Source of the DNA: CAVRXQ01 sp963849105
GTDB lineage: Bacteria > Actinomycetota > Acidimicrobiia > Acidimicrobiales > Bog-793
Reading direction: 5' to 3'
DNA: 64,000 nucleotides
Assembly (NCBI GenBank): GCA_963849105.1
Contig: CAWKGD010000005.1
Coordinates: 186,001-250,000, forward strand
The position numbers were made by a program, and so were the translations under genes. Shown piece after piece: positions 26,323-33,624 of this stretch (position 1 is the first letter of the stretch; each line of letters begins with the position of its first letter). Below the pieces are notes generated by a model, which was not told the origin of the DNA, did not search any database, and saw nothing but the letters and a program-made list of their open reading frames with translations.

Positions 26323-27612
26323 CTAGGGGCGCCACCTCCCTGGGGGGGCCGCTCGAAAACGCCGAGCGCATTCGCCGACCGAATCGCGTCCCGACCGAAG
26401 CGCCGCTGGATCGCCTCGGTGACCTCGCCAGTCGCGTCCCGAACGCGCCGCCCTCGGCCGATCCGGACGGTCCCCGGTCGGAACCGGGGCTTCTTCGAAT
26501 AGTTCAAGCTGAGCGACAGGGGGCGACGCTTCCTCGAGATTCGAGACGCTCACACCGAGTAGCCGGACGCCGCGATCGACCTCGATTGCGCCGAGCAGCG
26601 CCACCGCGATCGTCGCGATCTCCGAGGCAGAGGTGACGGGTCGTCGCTCGGTCTTCGAGCGGACGACCGTTTCGAAGTCGCCGAAGCGGACTTTCACCGA
26701 AACGGTGCGTGCCGCGACGTCGCGGTCACGACAGTGGGTGGCGATCGACGTCGCGTAGCCCCGTGCCTTGCGCTCCAGAGAGGAGCGGTCGAAGTCGTCG
26801 GTGTCGTAGGTCTCTTCGTGACCGATCGACTTCAGCTCGCGATCCGCCGTCACCGGACGCTCGTCGTGACCAGAAGCCAGGTCGTCGAGGTGCTCCCCGA
26901 GGGACGTCCCCAACGCCAAGACGAGACGGGCCCGACCCACGACGCTCAAGTCCTCCACGGACGTCACGCCCATCCGGCGCAGCCGCTCGGCGGTCTTCGG
27001 CCCGACGCCTGGCAGCGCCCGGACCGGATGCGCGTGCAAGAAAGCGATCTCGTCTTCCGGCAAGACGACCTTCACGATCTCGCCCAGCTCGACCCTGCCG
27101 TCGCGCACCTTCGGCTTCGCCGCCTTCGAAGCGAGCTTCGCGACGAGCTTCGATCTCGCGACCCCGATGGCACACGAGAGCGAGAGTTCGCTCTTCACCC
27201 GTTCGTGGAGCGTCCACGCGATCGCTCGACTCGAACCGAAGAGTTGATGCGCGCCGGCGACATCGAGGAACGCCTCGTCTAGCGAGAGTGGCTCGACGAG
27301 CGGCGTAATCGCGCGGCAAATCTCCATCAGTTGTTCGGCGACAGCGGAGTACGCGCCGTGCCGCGGTCGGATTATGACGAGGTTCGGACAGAGCCGCCGT
27401 GCCTCGCCCATCGGCATCGCCGAACGGATCCCAAACACCCGGGCGGGGTAGGACGCCGACGCGACCACGGCGCGCGACCCGGATCCCCCGACAACGACGG
27501 GCCGGCCGGCGAGCGCCGGATCCTCGAGTACCTCGACCGCCGCGAAGAACGAGTCCATGTCGAGGTGGAGGATGTCCGTCGTCGACGGCTCTTCCGTTCG
27601 GGTCGCAGTCAC
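26323..27612 (-). CDS. dinB: DNA polymerase IV (Y family) DinB, with a frameshifted C-terminal tail
   Basis: Error-prone lesion-bypass polymerase. The 429-residue frame has the catalytic motifs DMDSFFAAVE near 18-27 and SLDEAFLDVAG near 109, the thumb helix-hairpin-helix ALPGVGPKTAERLRRMG and a little-finger domain. The beta-clamp-binding peptide is probably QLELFEE near 368. After about residue 385 this frame becomes Arg-rich. The neighbouring frame (26280-26507) reads TGEVTEAIQRRFGRDAIRSANALG, which resembles the conserved DinB tail, so a one-base shift between about 26420 and 26460 is likely. The polymerase core is intact. Confidence 0.88.
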   Translation of the reverse strand: MTATRTEEPSTTDILHLDMDSFFAAVEVLEDPALAGRPVVVGGSGSRAVVASASYPARVFGIRSAMPMGEARRLCPNLVIIRPRHGAYSAVAEQLMEICRAITPLVEPLSLDEAFLDVAGAHQLFGSSRAIAWTLHERVKSELSLSCAIGVARSKLVAKLASKAAKPKVRDGRVELGEIVKVVLPEDEIAFLHAHPVRALPGVGPKTAERLRRMGVTSVEDLSVVGRARLVLALGTSLGEHLDDLASGHDERPVTADRELKSIGHEETYDTDDFDRSSLERKARGYATSIATHCRDRDVAARTVSVKVRFGDFETVVRSKTERRPVTSASEIATIAVALLGAIEVDRGVRLLGVSVSNLEEASPPVAQLELFEEAPVPTGDRPDRPRAARSGRDWRGHRGDPAALRSGRDSVGECARRFRAAPPGRWRP

Positions 27613-27636
27613 GTCGTGCTCGAATCGACGGCGTGG

Positions 27637-28368
27637 TCAGTGGGCCAGATACACGCGCCGGAACGACTCCGCGTAGGCGACGCCGACCTGTGCTCCCGCT
27701 TCCGCCGCCCGGTCTTCGATCACCGGACGGATGGCGTCGCGGTCTTCCAGCTGACTCGCATGACACGCGACCGCATCAGCCTTTCTTGCGATCGTCGCGG
27801 TGATGTCGATCGCGACGTCGGGCTCGAGCGTCCCGGACAACAGCGCGTATGCGACGGCGTGCGGGGCGCCTGCGTTCGGGAAGTACCGCGGTGAGGCCGC
27901 GGCGGGCGACGCCGCGTCGAGTGCCGCGTACCCAGCAACTCGGTGATCGCGATGGTTGTAGTAGTGCGACCCGAAGAAGATGGCGAGCGGATCCGGGCAG
28001 ACGACGACTTCGGGGCGGAAGGCGCGGATGCAGCGGACGATCTCAGATCGAAGCGGGAGATCGTTGTCGAACTCGCCGTCGCTGCGGCCGAGCTGGTGGA
28101 TCCGATCGACGCCAACGACGGCGGACGCACGAGCAATCTCCTCGGCTCGCCGCTCGACGAGGTCCTTCGGTCGAATCGCCGGATCCCGCGTCCCCTTGTC
28201 GCCGCGGGCACAGACGACGAGCTCAACCTCGCACCCTTGGTCGACCCAACGGGCAAGCGTCCCCGCGGACGCGACATCCGCGTCGTCGGGGTGCGCGTAG
28301 ATCGCCATCGCCCGCTCGGGTTGTTCGTGGATCAGCTCAACCGGCACGTTGATCCGCGCGCCTCGCAT
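27637..28368 (-). CDS. PIG-L family deacetylase
   Basis: Zinc-dependent N-deacetylase of the LmbE/MshB superfamily. The 243-residue protein has the metal motif AIYAHPDDAD near 23-32 and the third ligand HxxH in FFGSHYYNHRDHRVAGYAALDA. It could act on N-acetylglucosaminyl compounds such as mycothiol or glycan precursors, or be a bacillithiol/mycothiol S-conjugate amidase relative. The substrate cannot be assigned. Starts with ATG at 28368, 32 bases inside the end of nrdR. Confidence 0.82.
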   Translation of the reverse strand: MRGARINVPVELIHEQPERAMAIYAHPDDADVASAGTLARWVDQGCEVELVVCARGDKGTRDPAIRPKDLVERRAEEIARASAVVGVDRIHQLGRSDGEFDNDLPLRSEIVRCIRAFRPEVVVCPDPLAIFFGSHYYNHRDHRVAGYAALDAASPAAASPRYFPNAGAPHAVAYALLSGTLEPDVAIDITATIARKADAVACHASQLEDRDAIRPVIEDRAAEAGAQVGVAYAESFRRVYLAH

Positions 28369-28831
28369 GACGCTTCGGCGCCGTCGACTTCGTGAGTAGT
28401 CCGGCTTCGCGCTGGAAGTCGCTCAAGTTCTCGAATCCCTTGTACACGCTCGCGAACCGGATATATGCGACTTCGTCGAGTTCCTTCAACTGATCGAGCA
28501 CGCTCACGCCGATCTGTTCGGAACTCACCGACCCCCCGAGCACTCGCATGTGCTCCTCCACCGCCTTGGCGACCGACAGGATCTGCTCGTCGTCGACTGG
28601 GCGGTTTTTCGTCGCCGCCCGTAGCCCATCGGTGACCTTGTCGAGTTGGAAGGGCTCGCGCTCGCCCGACCGCTTGACGACGAACACCACCGGCTCGGCG
28701 AGCCGTTCGAAAGTCGTAAACCGATACCCGCAACTCCGGCACTCGCGTCGACGGCGGACCGACTGCGCGCCGTCGACTTCGCGCGAATCGACGACGTGAT
28801 CGTCAGAGAGGGAGCAATTCGGACAGCGCAT
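28337..28831 (-). CDS. nrdR: Transcriptional repressor NrdR
   Basis: ATP/dATP-sensing repressor of ribonucleotide reductase genes. The 164 residues comprise a zinc ribbon (Cys3, Cys6, Cys31, Cys34 in MRCPNC and CRSC) and an ATP-cone (FVVKRSGEREPFQLDKVTDGLRAA onward). The frame is open far upstream to 29404, but the ATG at 28831 gives the canonical MRCPNC start. The order lexA - LysM protein - nrdR is also found in mycobacteria. No ribonucleotide reductase genes are in this window. Confidence 0.95.
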   Translation of the reverse strand: MRCPNCSLSDDHVVDSREVDGAQSVRRRRECRSCGYRFTTFERLAEPVVFVVKRSGEREPFQLDKVTDGLRAATKNRPVDDEQILSVAKAVEEHMRVLGGSVSSEQIGVSVLDQLKELDEVAYIRFASVYKGFENLSDFQREAGLLTKSTAPKRHARRADQRAG

Positions 28832-28928
28832 CAGCGCGCGGTGGGGATGTTCGACGGACGAATCCCGCTCACCACCCATCGGACAGTAGTTCTCGATCCT
28901 TCGGCTCCCGGCCGAGAGATCCGGCCGA

Positions 28929-29348
28929 TCAAGGGACGCGAAGCACCGTCCCGGGTCGAAGCGCCCCACCGTGGAGCTCGTCGGCGAAGGCGTGAACGAG
29001 CGCTCGAACCTCGCGACGCGGAGCAAGGCGCTGGGCGATCGACTCCAGCGTGTCGCCGACACGCACCACATACACCGCCCCGGGAGCGACGCGAAGCGAA
29101 GAGAGTGGCGCGGCAGCTGGTGTCGAGGCGAGCGCCCCGGTACCGAACCACAGCCCGACGAGGCCGCAAACCGCCGCGAGCGTGCCGAGGCGTCGTCGGG
29201 CGAACGCCCGCGGCGAACGAGCCACTCTCCGGACGGGTGCGCCCTCGCGGACGACGTCGTCGACGTAGGCGAGTCGTAGCCGATCCCTCGGCGCGAGGGG
29301 CCAGCGAAGTGCGGCGGGTCGCCCGATCGTGCTCGGCGCTGCGGCCAT
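28929..29348 (-). CDS. SOS-region LysM membrane protein (ChiZ/DivS/YneA-like)
   Basis: A 139-residue protein with a cytoplasmic N-terminus of about 60, one helix (LGTLAAVCGLVGLWFGTGALA near 62-82) and a C-terminal LysM domain (YVVRVGDTLESIAQRLAPRREVRALVHAFADELHGGALRPGTVLRVP). Small LysM proteins divergent from lexA act as SOS-induced division inhibitors or wall hydrolases in other Gram-positives (Rv2719c/ChiZ, DivS, YneA). The same role is inferred. The ATG at 29348 has a GGGGAGGT ribosome site. Its upstream region contains a perfect LexA box in a TTGACA promoter. Confidence 0.8.
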   Translation of the reverse strand: MAAAPSTIGRPAALRWPLAPRDRLRLAYVDDVVREGAPVRRVARSPRAFARRRLGTLAAVCGLVGLWFGTGALASTPAAAPLSSLRVAPGAVYVVRVGDTLESIAQRLAPRREVRALVHAFADELHGGALRPGTVLRVP

Positions 29349-29377
29349 CTCGACCTCCCCGGCGGTGTCCGTTTGCT

Positions 29378-29391
29378 CGTACAGGTGTTCG
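29378..29391. promoter_or_regulatory. Imperfect LexA (SOS) box
   Basis: CGTACAGGTGTTCG matches the actinobacterial/Gram-positive CGAAC-N4-GTTCG pattern with one mismatch. It lies between the LysM gene start and the perfect box, downstream of the predicted LysM promoter. Confidence 0.4.
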
Positions 29392-29402
29392 CTTTCTTCA
29401 GC

Positions 29403-29432
29403 ATCGTCCCACGAACGTCTGTTCGCTGTCAA
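29403..29432 (-). promoter_or_regulatory. Predicted promoter of the LysM gene
   Basis: TTGACA on the minus strand at 29427-29432 and GACGAT at 29403-29408 are 18 bases apart. The perfect LexA box at 29412-29425 lies between them, which would give tight LexA repression. Confidence 0.45.
29412..29425. promoter_or_regulatory. Perfect LexA (SOS) box
   Basis: CGAACGTCTGTTCG is an exact CGAAC-N4-GTTCG site, the LexA operator consensus of actinobacteria and Bacillus. It sits between the -35 and -10 elements of the LysM promoter. Confidence 0.8.
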
Positions 29433-29440
29433 TGATTCGT

Positions 29441-29454
29441 CGAACGGGTGTTCC
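29441..29454. promoter_or_regulatory. LexA (SOS) box with one mismatch
   Basis: CGAACGGGTGTTCC differs from the consensus only in the last base. It is one base away from the next box, giving a tandem pair. Confidence 0.6.
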
Positions 29455-29455
29455 A

Positions 29456-29469
29456 CGAACGGATGTTTG
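29456..29469. promoter_or_regulatory. LexA (SOS) box with one mismatch, overlapping the lexA -35
   Basis: CGAACGGATGTTTG differs from the consensus at one position. Its right end overlaps the TTGCAT element of the lexA promoter, consistent with autorepression. Confidence 0.6.
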
Positions 29470-29496
29470 CATAGGGGTGTCTCACGGCAGTACGGT
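29467..29496 (+). promoter_or_regulatory. Predicted lexA promoter
   Basis: TTGCAT (29467-29472) and TACGGT (29491-29496), 18 bases apart, lie 35 bases before the lexA start. TACGGT is the same -10 sequence as in the predicted hydrogenase promoter. Confidence 0.4.
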
Positions 29497-29531
29497 GACG
29501 ACCGTCCACGTCCGCGAACAGGGGGTATGCC

Positions 29532-30167
29532 GTGGCCGAGACCCAGCTTTCGGGAAAGCGGCGCCAGATCCTCGAATTCATCGAGCGCCAGGTGCGCGAG
29601 CGCGGCTACCCGCCTTCGGTACGCGAGATCGGCGAGGCGGTCGGGCTGACGTCCTCCTCGACGGTCCACACCCACCTCCAGATCCTCCAGCGGCACGGTT
29701 TCCTCCGGCGCGACCCGACCAAGCCGCGGGCGATCGTCGTCTCCTTCGAACCCTCATCGGGCGCGGCGATCGGCGTGCGTCCAGTCGCGCACGTACCGCT
29801 CGTCGGCAACGTGGCGGCTGGCACCGGCGTCTTGGCCGAAGAGAACGTCGAGGAAGTTCTCCCCGTCCCCGAGGATCTCACCGGGCCTGGGGAGCTGTTC
29901 ATGCTGCGAGTCCGCGGCGATTCGATGATCGGTGCCGGCATCTTCGACGGTGACTTCGTCGTCGTCCGCCGCCAGCAGGAGGTCGATCCGGGCGACGTCG
30001 TCGTCGCCGGCATCGGCGAAGACGAAGCGACAGTGAAGACCTTCCGGCGGCGGCGCAACAAGGTCGTCCTTGTTCCGTCGAACCCCGAGTTCGTCGAGAT
30101 CGAGCTCGCTCCCGACGACGTCACGATCTACGGCAAGGTCGTGACGGTGCTGCGCTCGCTCAGGTGA
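29532..30167 (+). CDS. lexA: SOS repressor LexA
   Basis: Repressor of the DNA-damage regulon; autocleaves when stimulated by RecA. The 211 residues hold an N-terminal winged helix (RQILEFIERQVRERGYPPSVREIGEAVGLTSSSTVHTHLQ) and a C-terminal S24 peptidase domain. The cleavage bond is Ala96-Gly97 in VAAGTG, and the catalytic pair is Ser131 (RGDSM) and Lys169 (EATVKTF). The GTG at 29532 has an AGGGGG site six bases upstream. Four LexA-like boxes upstream suggest autoregulation together with the divergent LysM gene. Confidence 0.96.
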   Translation: MAETQLSGKRRQILEFIERQVRERGYPPSVREIGEAVGLTSSSTVHTHLQILQRHGFLRRDPTKPRAIVVSFEPSSGAAIGVRPVAHVPLVGNVAAGTGVLAEENVEEVLPVPEDLTGPGELFMLRVRGDSMIGAGIFDGDFVVVRRQQEVDPGDVVVAGIGEDEATVKTFRRRRNKVVLVPSNPEFVEIELAPDDVTIYGKVVTVLRSLR

Positions 30168-30183
30168 AACTCGTCTGTTCGCG

Positions 30184-30356
30184 TCAGCTCGTCGCGAGGA
30201 CGATCGCCAAGAACACGAGGTAGCTCGCGACGATCGCCACGCCGAGGCGGTCGAATCCAGAGGTCGGCCTCCGACAAGGATCAGGGCCGACCAGTCTTCC
30301 CGGCGCGCCAAGGCGATCGCACCGACCGGCGCGAGCGCCGCCTCGATTGAGGATCA
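30184..30356 (-). pseudogene. Possible frameshifted small membrane protein downstream of dapE
   Basis: Below the dapE stop, one minus-strand frame ends in a convincing hydrophobic helix (FDRLGVAIVASYLVFLAIVLATS, stop at 30184). An adjacent frame encodes the hydrophobic stretch AALAPVGAIALA followed by DWSALILVGG. Joined by a one-base shift near 30255-30275 they would give a two-helix protein of about 57 residues, starting at a TTG overlapping the dapE stop (TTGA). Either frame alone is unconvincing, so this may be a broken gene, a sequence error or chance. Confidence 0.25.
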
Positions 30357-31427
30357 ATCGCCCTGCAAGAGCGACCACAACGTCGCGTACACCCGCTCCA
30401 GGTCGTCACGCGTAACGAATTCGTCCGGTCGATGCGCGAGCTCAGGATCACCCGGACCGAAATTTGCCGCCGGAATACCGCACTCGGCGAAGTGGGCGAC
30501 GTCGGTCCATCCGAGCTTTGCCCGCGGCGGAGCACCCGACCTTTCGACGAGCTCTGCGAGCAACGGGTGGTCGAGCGACGGCGGCGCTGCGATGTCGACC
30601 TCCTCGATGTCGAGCGCGTCGCCGATCGACGGGTCGAGGGCCGGGGCGACGAGCTGTTCGATCGCCGCGAACGCGCTCGGCGTGTCACGGTCCGGGGCGA
30701 AGCGGTAGCTCAGGTGCGCGACCGCCAGGTCCGGGACGACGTTGCCCGCCACTCCCCCCTCGACGCTCACCGCCTGCAGCGACTCCCGGTACTCACAGCC
30801 GTCGAGAACCGGGCGTCGCTCCTCGAACGCCGCGACGCGCTCCAGCGCCTTCCCCAGCCGGTGGATCGCGTTCATCCCCGTCCACGGCCGCGCGACATGC
30901 GCGCGGCGGCCCTGGGTTCGCAGCGCGAGTCGCATCACACCCTGGCAACCCGCTTCAACGACCGCCGCGGTCGGCTCGAGGAGGATCGCCGCGTCACCGG
31001 CGAGGAGGTCGGGCCGTTCCTCCTCGACCGCGGCGAGTCCGGAATTCGCCCTTCCGGTCTCCTCGCAGGCGTAGAAGACGAACGTCACATCGACTCGCGG
31101 AGAAGAGATGCGCCGGGCAAGCTCGAGCGCCACGGCGACACCGCCCTTCATGTCGGCGCTGCCGAGGCCGAGGCATTTGCCGCCGTCGATGAGCGCCTTG
31201 TCGTTACCCGCCGCAGGCACCGTGTCGAGGTGGCTGGCGAGAACGAGACGGCTTTCAGCGTCGATTCGGGTGCGCGCGACGACATTGTCGGCGACGCGCG
31301 TCACTTCGAGATCGTCCAGGTTTGCGAGCGCGTTCGCGACGTATGAGGCGATCGTCGCCTCGTTTCCGCTCACCGATGGGATATCGACGAGCTCGGCCGT
31401 CAATGCGAGCAGATCGGTCTGCGCCAC
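30354..31427 (-). CDS. dapE: Succinyl-diaminopimelate desuccinylase DapE
   Basis: Zinc aminopeptidase-fold enzyme that hydrolyses N-succinyl-LL-diaminopimelate in lysine and wall DAP synthesis. The 357 residues have the metal ligands in ASHLDTVPA, GSADMKGG and CEETG (the general-base Glu pair) and a late HRPDEF His. The GTG at 31427 lies two bases after the dapD stop; no ATG is available at a sensible place. The succinylase route is supported by dapD next to it. Confidence 0.91.
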   Translation of the reverse strand: MAQTDLLALTAELVDIPSVSGNEATIASYVANALANLDDLEVTRVADNVVARTRIDAESRLVLASHLDTVPAAGNDKALIDGGKCLGLGSADMKGGVAVALELARRISSPRVDVTFVFYACEETGRANSGLAAVEEERPDLLAGDAAILLEPTAAVVEAGCQGVMRLALRTQGRRAHVARPWTGMNAIHRLGKALERVAAFEERRPVLDGCEYRESLQAVSVEGGVAGNVVPDLAVAHLSYRFAPDRDTPSAFAAIEQLVAPALDPSIGDALDIEEVDIAAPPSLDHPLLAELVERSGAPPRAKLGWTDVAHFAECGIPAANFGPGDPELAHRPDEFVTRDDLERVYATLWSLLQGD

Positions 31428-31429
31428 CG

Positions 31430-32260
31430 TCAGTTCGCAACCCCCGCGTCCCTGAGGATGTCGTTGAGGCGCGCCTTGTCGTGACGCTCCCCCGGCATGA
31501 GGCGTCGCAGAACGAGCACGCACGGCAGGAAGAACTCGCCGCCCGGGAACTCCCGCCGCCGCGACGCGCCGACGGCTACCGACCACTCCGGAACCCGGCC
31601 ACGCGAGAGCTCCTCACCGGTTTCGGCGTCGTAGACGGGCATCGATCCGGTGAGGATTGTCCCCGCTCCCACGACCGCACCCGTGCCGACACGCGCCCCT
31701 TCGGTGATCATCGATCTGCTGCCGATCGTCACGTCGTCCTCGACGACGACGGGCACCGCGTTCGGCGGCTCGAGCACGCCGCCAATTCCGACTCCTCCCG
31801 AGAGGTGGACACGCGCCCCGACCTGGGCGCACGAGCCGACCGTCGCCCAAGTGTCGACCATCGTCTCCGGGCCGACGCGCGCCCCGATGTTCACGTAGCT
31901 CGGCATCATCACGACGCCGCGGCCGAGGAACGCTCCAAAGCGCGCCGAGGCGCCCGGGACGACCCGTACGCCGGCCGCCACGTAGCCCCGCTTCAGGGGG
32001 ATTTTGTCGGCGTATTCGAACGGCCCGAGCTCGGCGACCTCGATCTCAGAGATGAGGAAGTAAAGGAGGATCGCCTCGCGGAGCCACGGGTGGACGACGA
32101 CGCCGTCGTCGACTACCTCGGCGACCCGGACGGCACCGGTATCGAGGAGCCTGATCGCCTCGGTGATCACGCGGCGCGCCTCGTCGTCGCGCCGGTCGAG
32201 CGTGTCTTTGGTCGACCAGAGCTCCTCGATCGTCCTTTCGAGCTGCCCGAATCCGTCCAT
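31430..32260 (-). CDS. dapD: 2,3,4,5-tetrahydropyridine-2,6-dicarboxylate N-succinyltransferase DapD
   Basis: Transfers succinyl from succinyl-CoA to tetrahydrodipicolinate. The 276-residue protein has an N-terminal alpha domain ending in WLREAILLYFLI and a left-handed beta-helix with MPSYVNIGARVGPETMVDTWATVGSCAQVGARVHLSGGVGIGGVLEPP. The C-terminal RVPEWSVAVGA segment follows. This is the class first described in proteobacteria (E. coli DapD type), not the longer class typical of mycobacteria (Rv1201c type). Starts with ATG at 32260. Confidence 0.93.
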   Translation of the reverse strand: MDGFGQLERTIEELWSTKDTLDRRDDEARRVITEAIRLLDTGAVRVAEVVDDGVVVHPWLREAILLYFLISEIEVAELGPFEYADKIPLKRGYVAAGVRVVPGASARFGAFLGRGVVMMPSYVNIGARVGPETMVDTWATVGSCAQVGARVHLSGGVGIGGVLEPPNAVPVVVEDDVTIGSRSMITEGARVGTGAVVGAGTILTGSMPVYDAETGEELSRGRVPEWSVAVGASRRREFPGGEFFLPCVLVLRRLMPGERHDKARLNDILRDAGVAN

Positions 32261-32326
32261 CAGTCCTCGGCCGACGAGGCTAGCGGGGCGCGCGCGGGGC
32301 GCGAGGTGGCGCGACGTCGCAACCGT

Positions 32327-33624
32327 TCATCGCTTCCCGTCTCGTTCTGCGCGCGTTCGGTCGTGGGCGACGGTGAACTCCGCGTAACGGCGCCGCGTCG
32401 CCTCGTCGACCCGCGCCCGCACCGCCATCGCGCCACCCGCGTCGTGCTGGTCGATGACCTCACCGTTGCGGTGCAGCGCGGCGAGCACATCGCCGCGGTC
32501 ATACGGCACCGACAACTCGACCGTGCGGTCGTTCGCCCGCAACGCGTCGCCAATCTGGGTGAGGAGCTGGGCAAGGCCATCGCCCGTCTTCGCCGAGCAC
32601 GCGACGGCAAGCGGAAACGCCGCTGCGAGGCGGTCGGCTTCTTTCGGTGCGACATCGGACTTGTTGAAGCAGTACAGCTCGGGTACTTCGCTCGCTTCGA
32701 TTTCGACGAGCACCGTCCGCACCGCCGCGATCTGCCCCTCCGGGTCGGCCGCAGAGGAGTCGACGACGTGGACGAGAAGGTCCGAATCGGCGACGGTCTC
32801 GAGCGTCGAGTGGAACGACCTCACGAGCTGGTGGGGGAGCTTGCGGACAAAACCGACGGTGTCAGAGCACAGCACGGTCTCTCCTCCTGGAAGCTCGAGT
32901 CGGCGCGTGCGCGGATCGAGGGTCGCAAAGAGCCGATTGCCGACAAGGACGTCGGCATCGGTGAGCGCGTTGAGCAGCGTCGACTTGCCGCTGTTCGTGT
33001 AACCGACGAGCGAGACGGTGCGTTTCGCGCCGCGCCAGCGGGCGCGGCGTTGTGTCGAGCGCGTCTGTTCCAGCGCCTTGAGCTCGCCTTCGAGTGAACG
33101 GATGCGCCGCATGATCCTCCGCCGGTCGACCTCGAGCTGGGTTTCGCCGGGGCCGCGGGTGCCGATCCCCCCGGCCTGCTGGGAAAGGGTCGAGCCCTTG
33201 CCGCGCAGGCGCGGCAGGCGGTACTGCAAAAGCGCCAGCTCGACCTGCGCGCGTCCTTCTTCGGAGCGGGCGTTCTGGGCGAAGATGTCGAGGATCACCG
33301 CTGTGCGGTCGATTGCGGTGCGCCCCAGGATCTGTTCGAGGTTCCGTTGCTGTCCGGGCGTGAGCTCGTCGTCGAAGACGACGGTGTCGGCGTCAACGGT
33401 CTCGCACAGCGCATGAAGCTCCTCGGCCTTGCCGCGCCCGATGTAGGTCGCGGGGTCCGGCGCGTCGCGCGCCTGGAGCACCCGACCGACTTCGTCCGCG
33501 CCCGCCGTGTCGATCAAGAGCGCGAGCTCGTCGAGGCTCGCTTCGACCTCGCCGAGACCGCGGGGAACGTGACGACGCCGACGAGCACGATCCGCTCGCG
33601 GAACTGCCGGGCGATCAGGCTCAC
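32327..33624 (-). CDS. hflX: Ribosome-associated GTPase HflX, interrupted by a single-base frameshift
   Basis: GTPase that splits stalled or idle ribosomes. The long frame carries the HflX N-domain (GLGEVEASLDELALLIDTAGADEVG, ATYIGRGKAEEL, FDDELTPGQQRNLE) and the RRARWRGAKRTVSLVGYTNSGKSTLLN P-loop. DTVGFVRKLPHQLV (G3) and CFNKSD (G4) follow. Upstream of about 33565 the conserved start (SLIARQFRERIVLVGVVTFP) is in a different frame, beginning at a GTG at 33624 that overlaps the dapF stop as GTGA. The two frames meet at a run of four C on the minus strand (33562-33565). One missing base explains it; real mutation and sequencing error are both possible. Confidence 0.85.

Noticed and set aside
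28832..29404. Long N-terminal extension of NrdR
   Set aside because: Overlaps the LysM gene in another frame; NrdR begins MRCPNC at 28831 as in all homologues.
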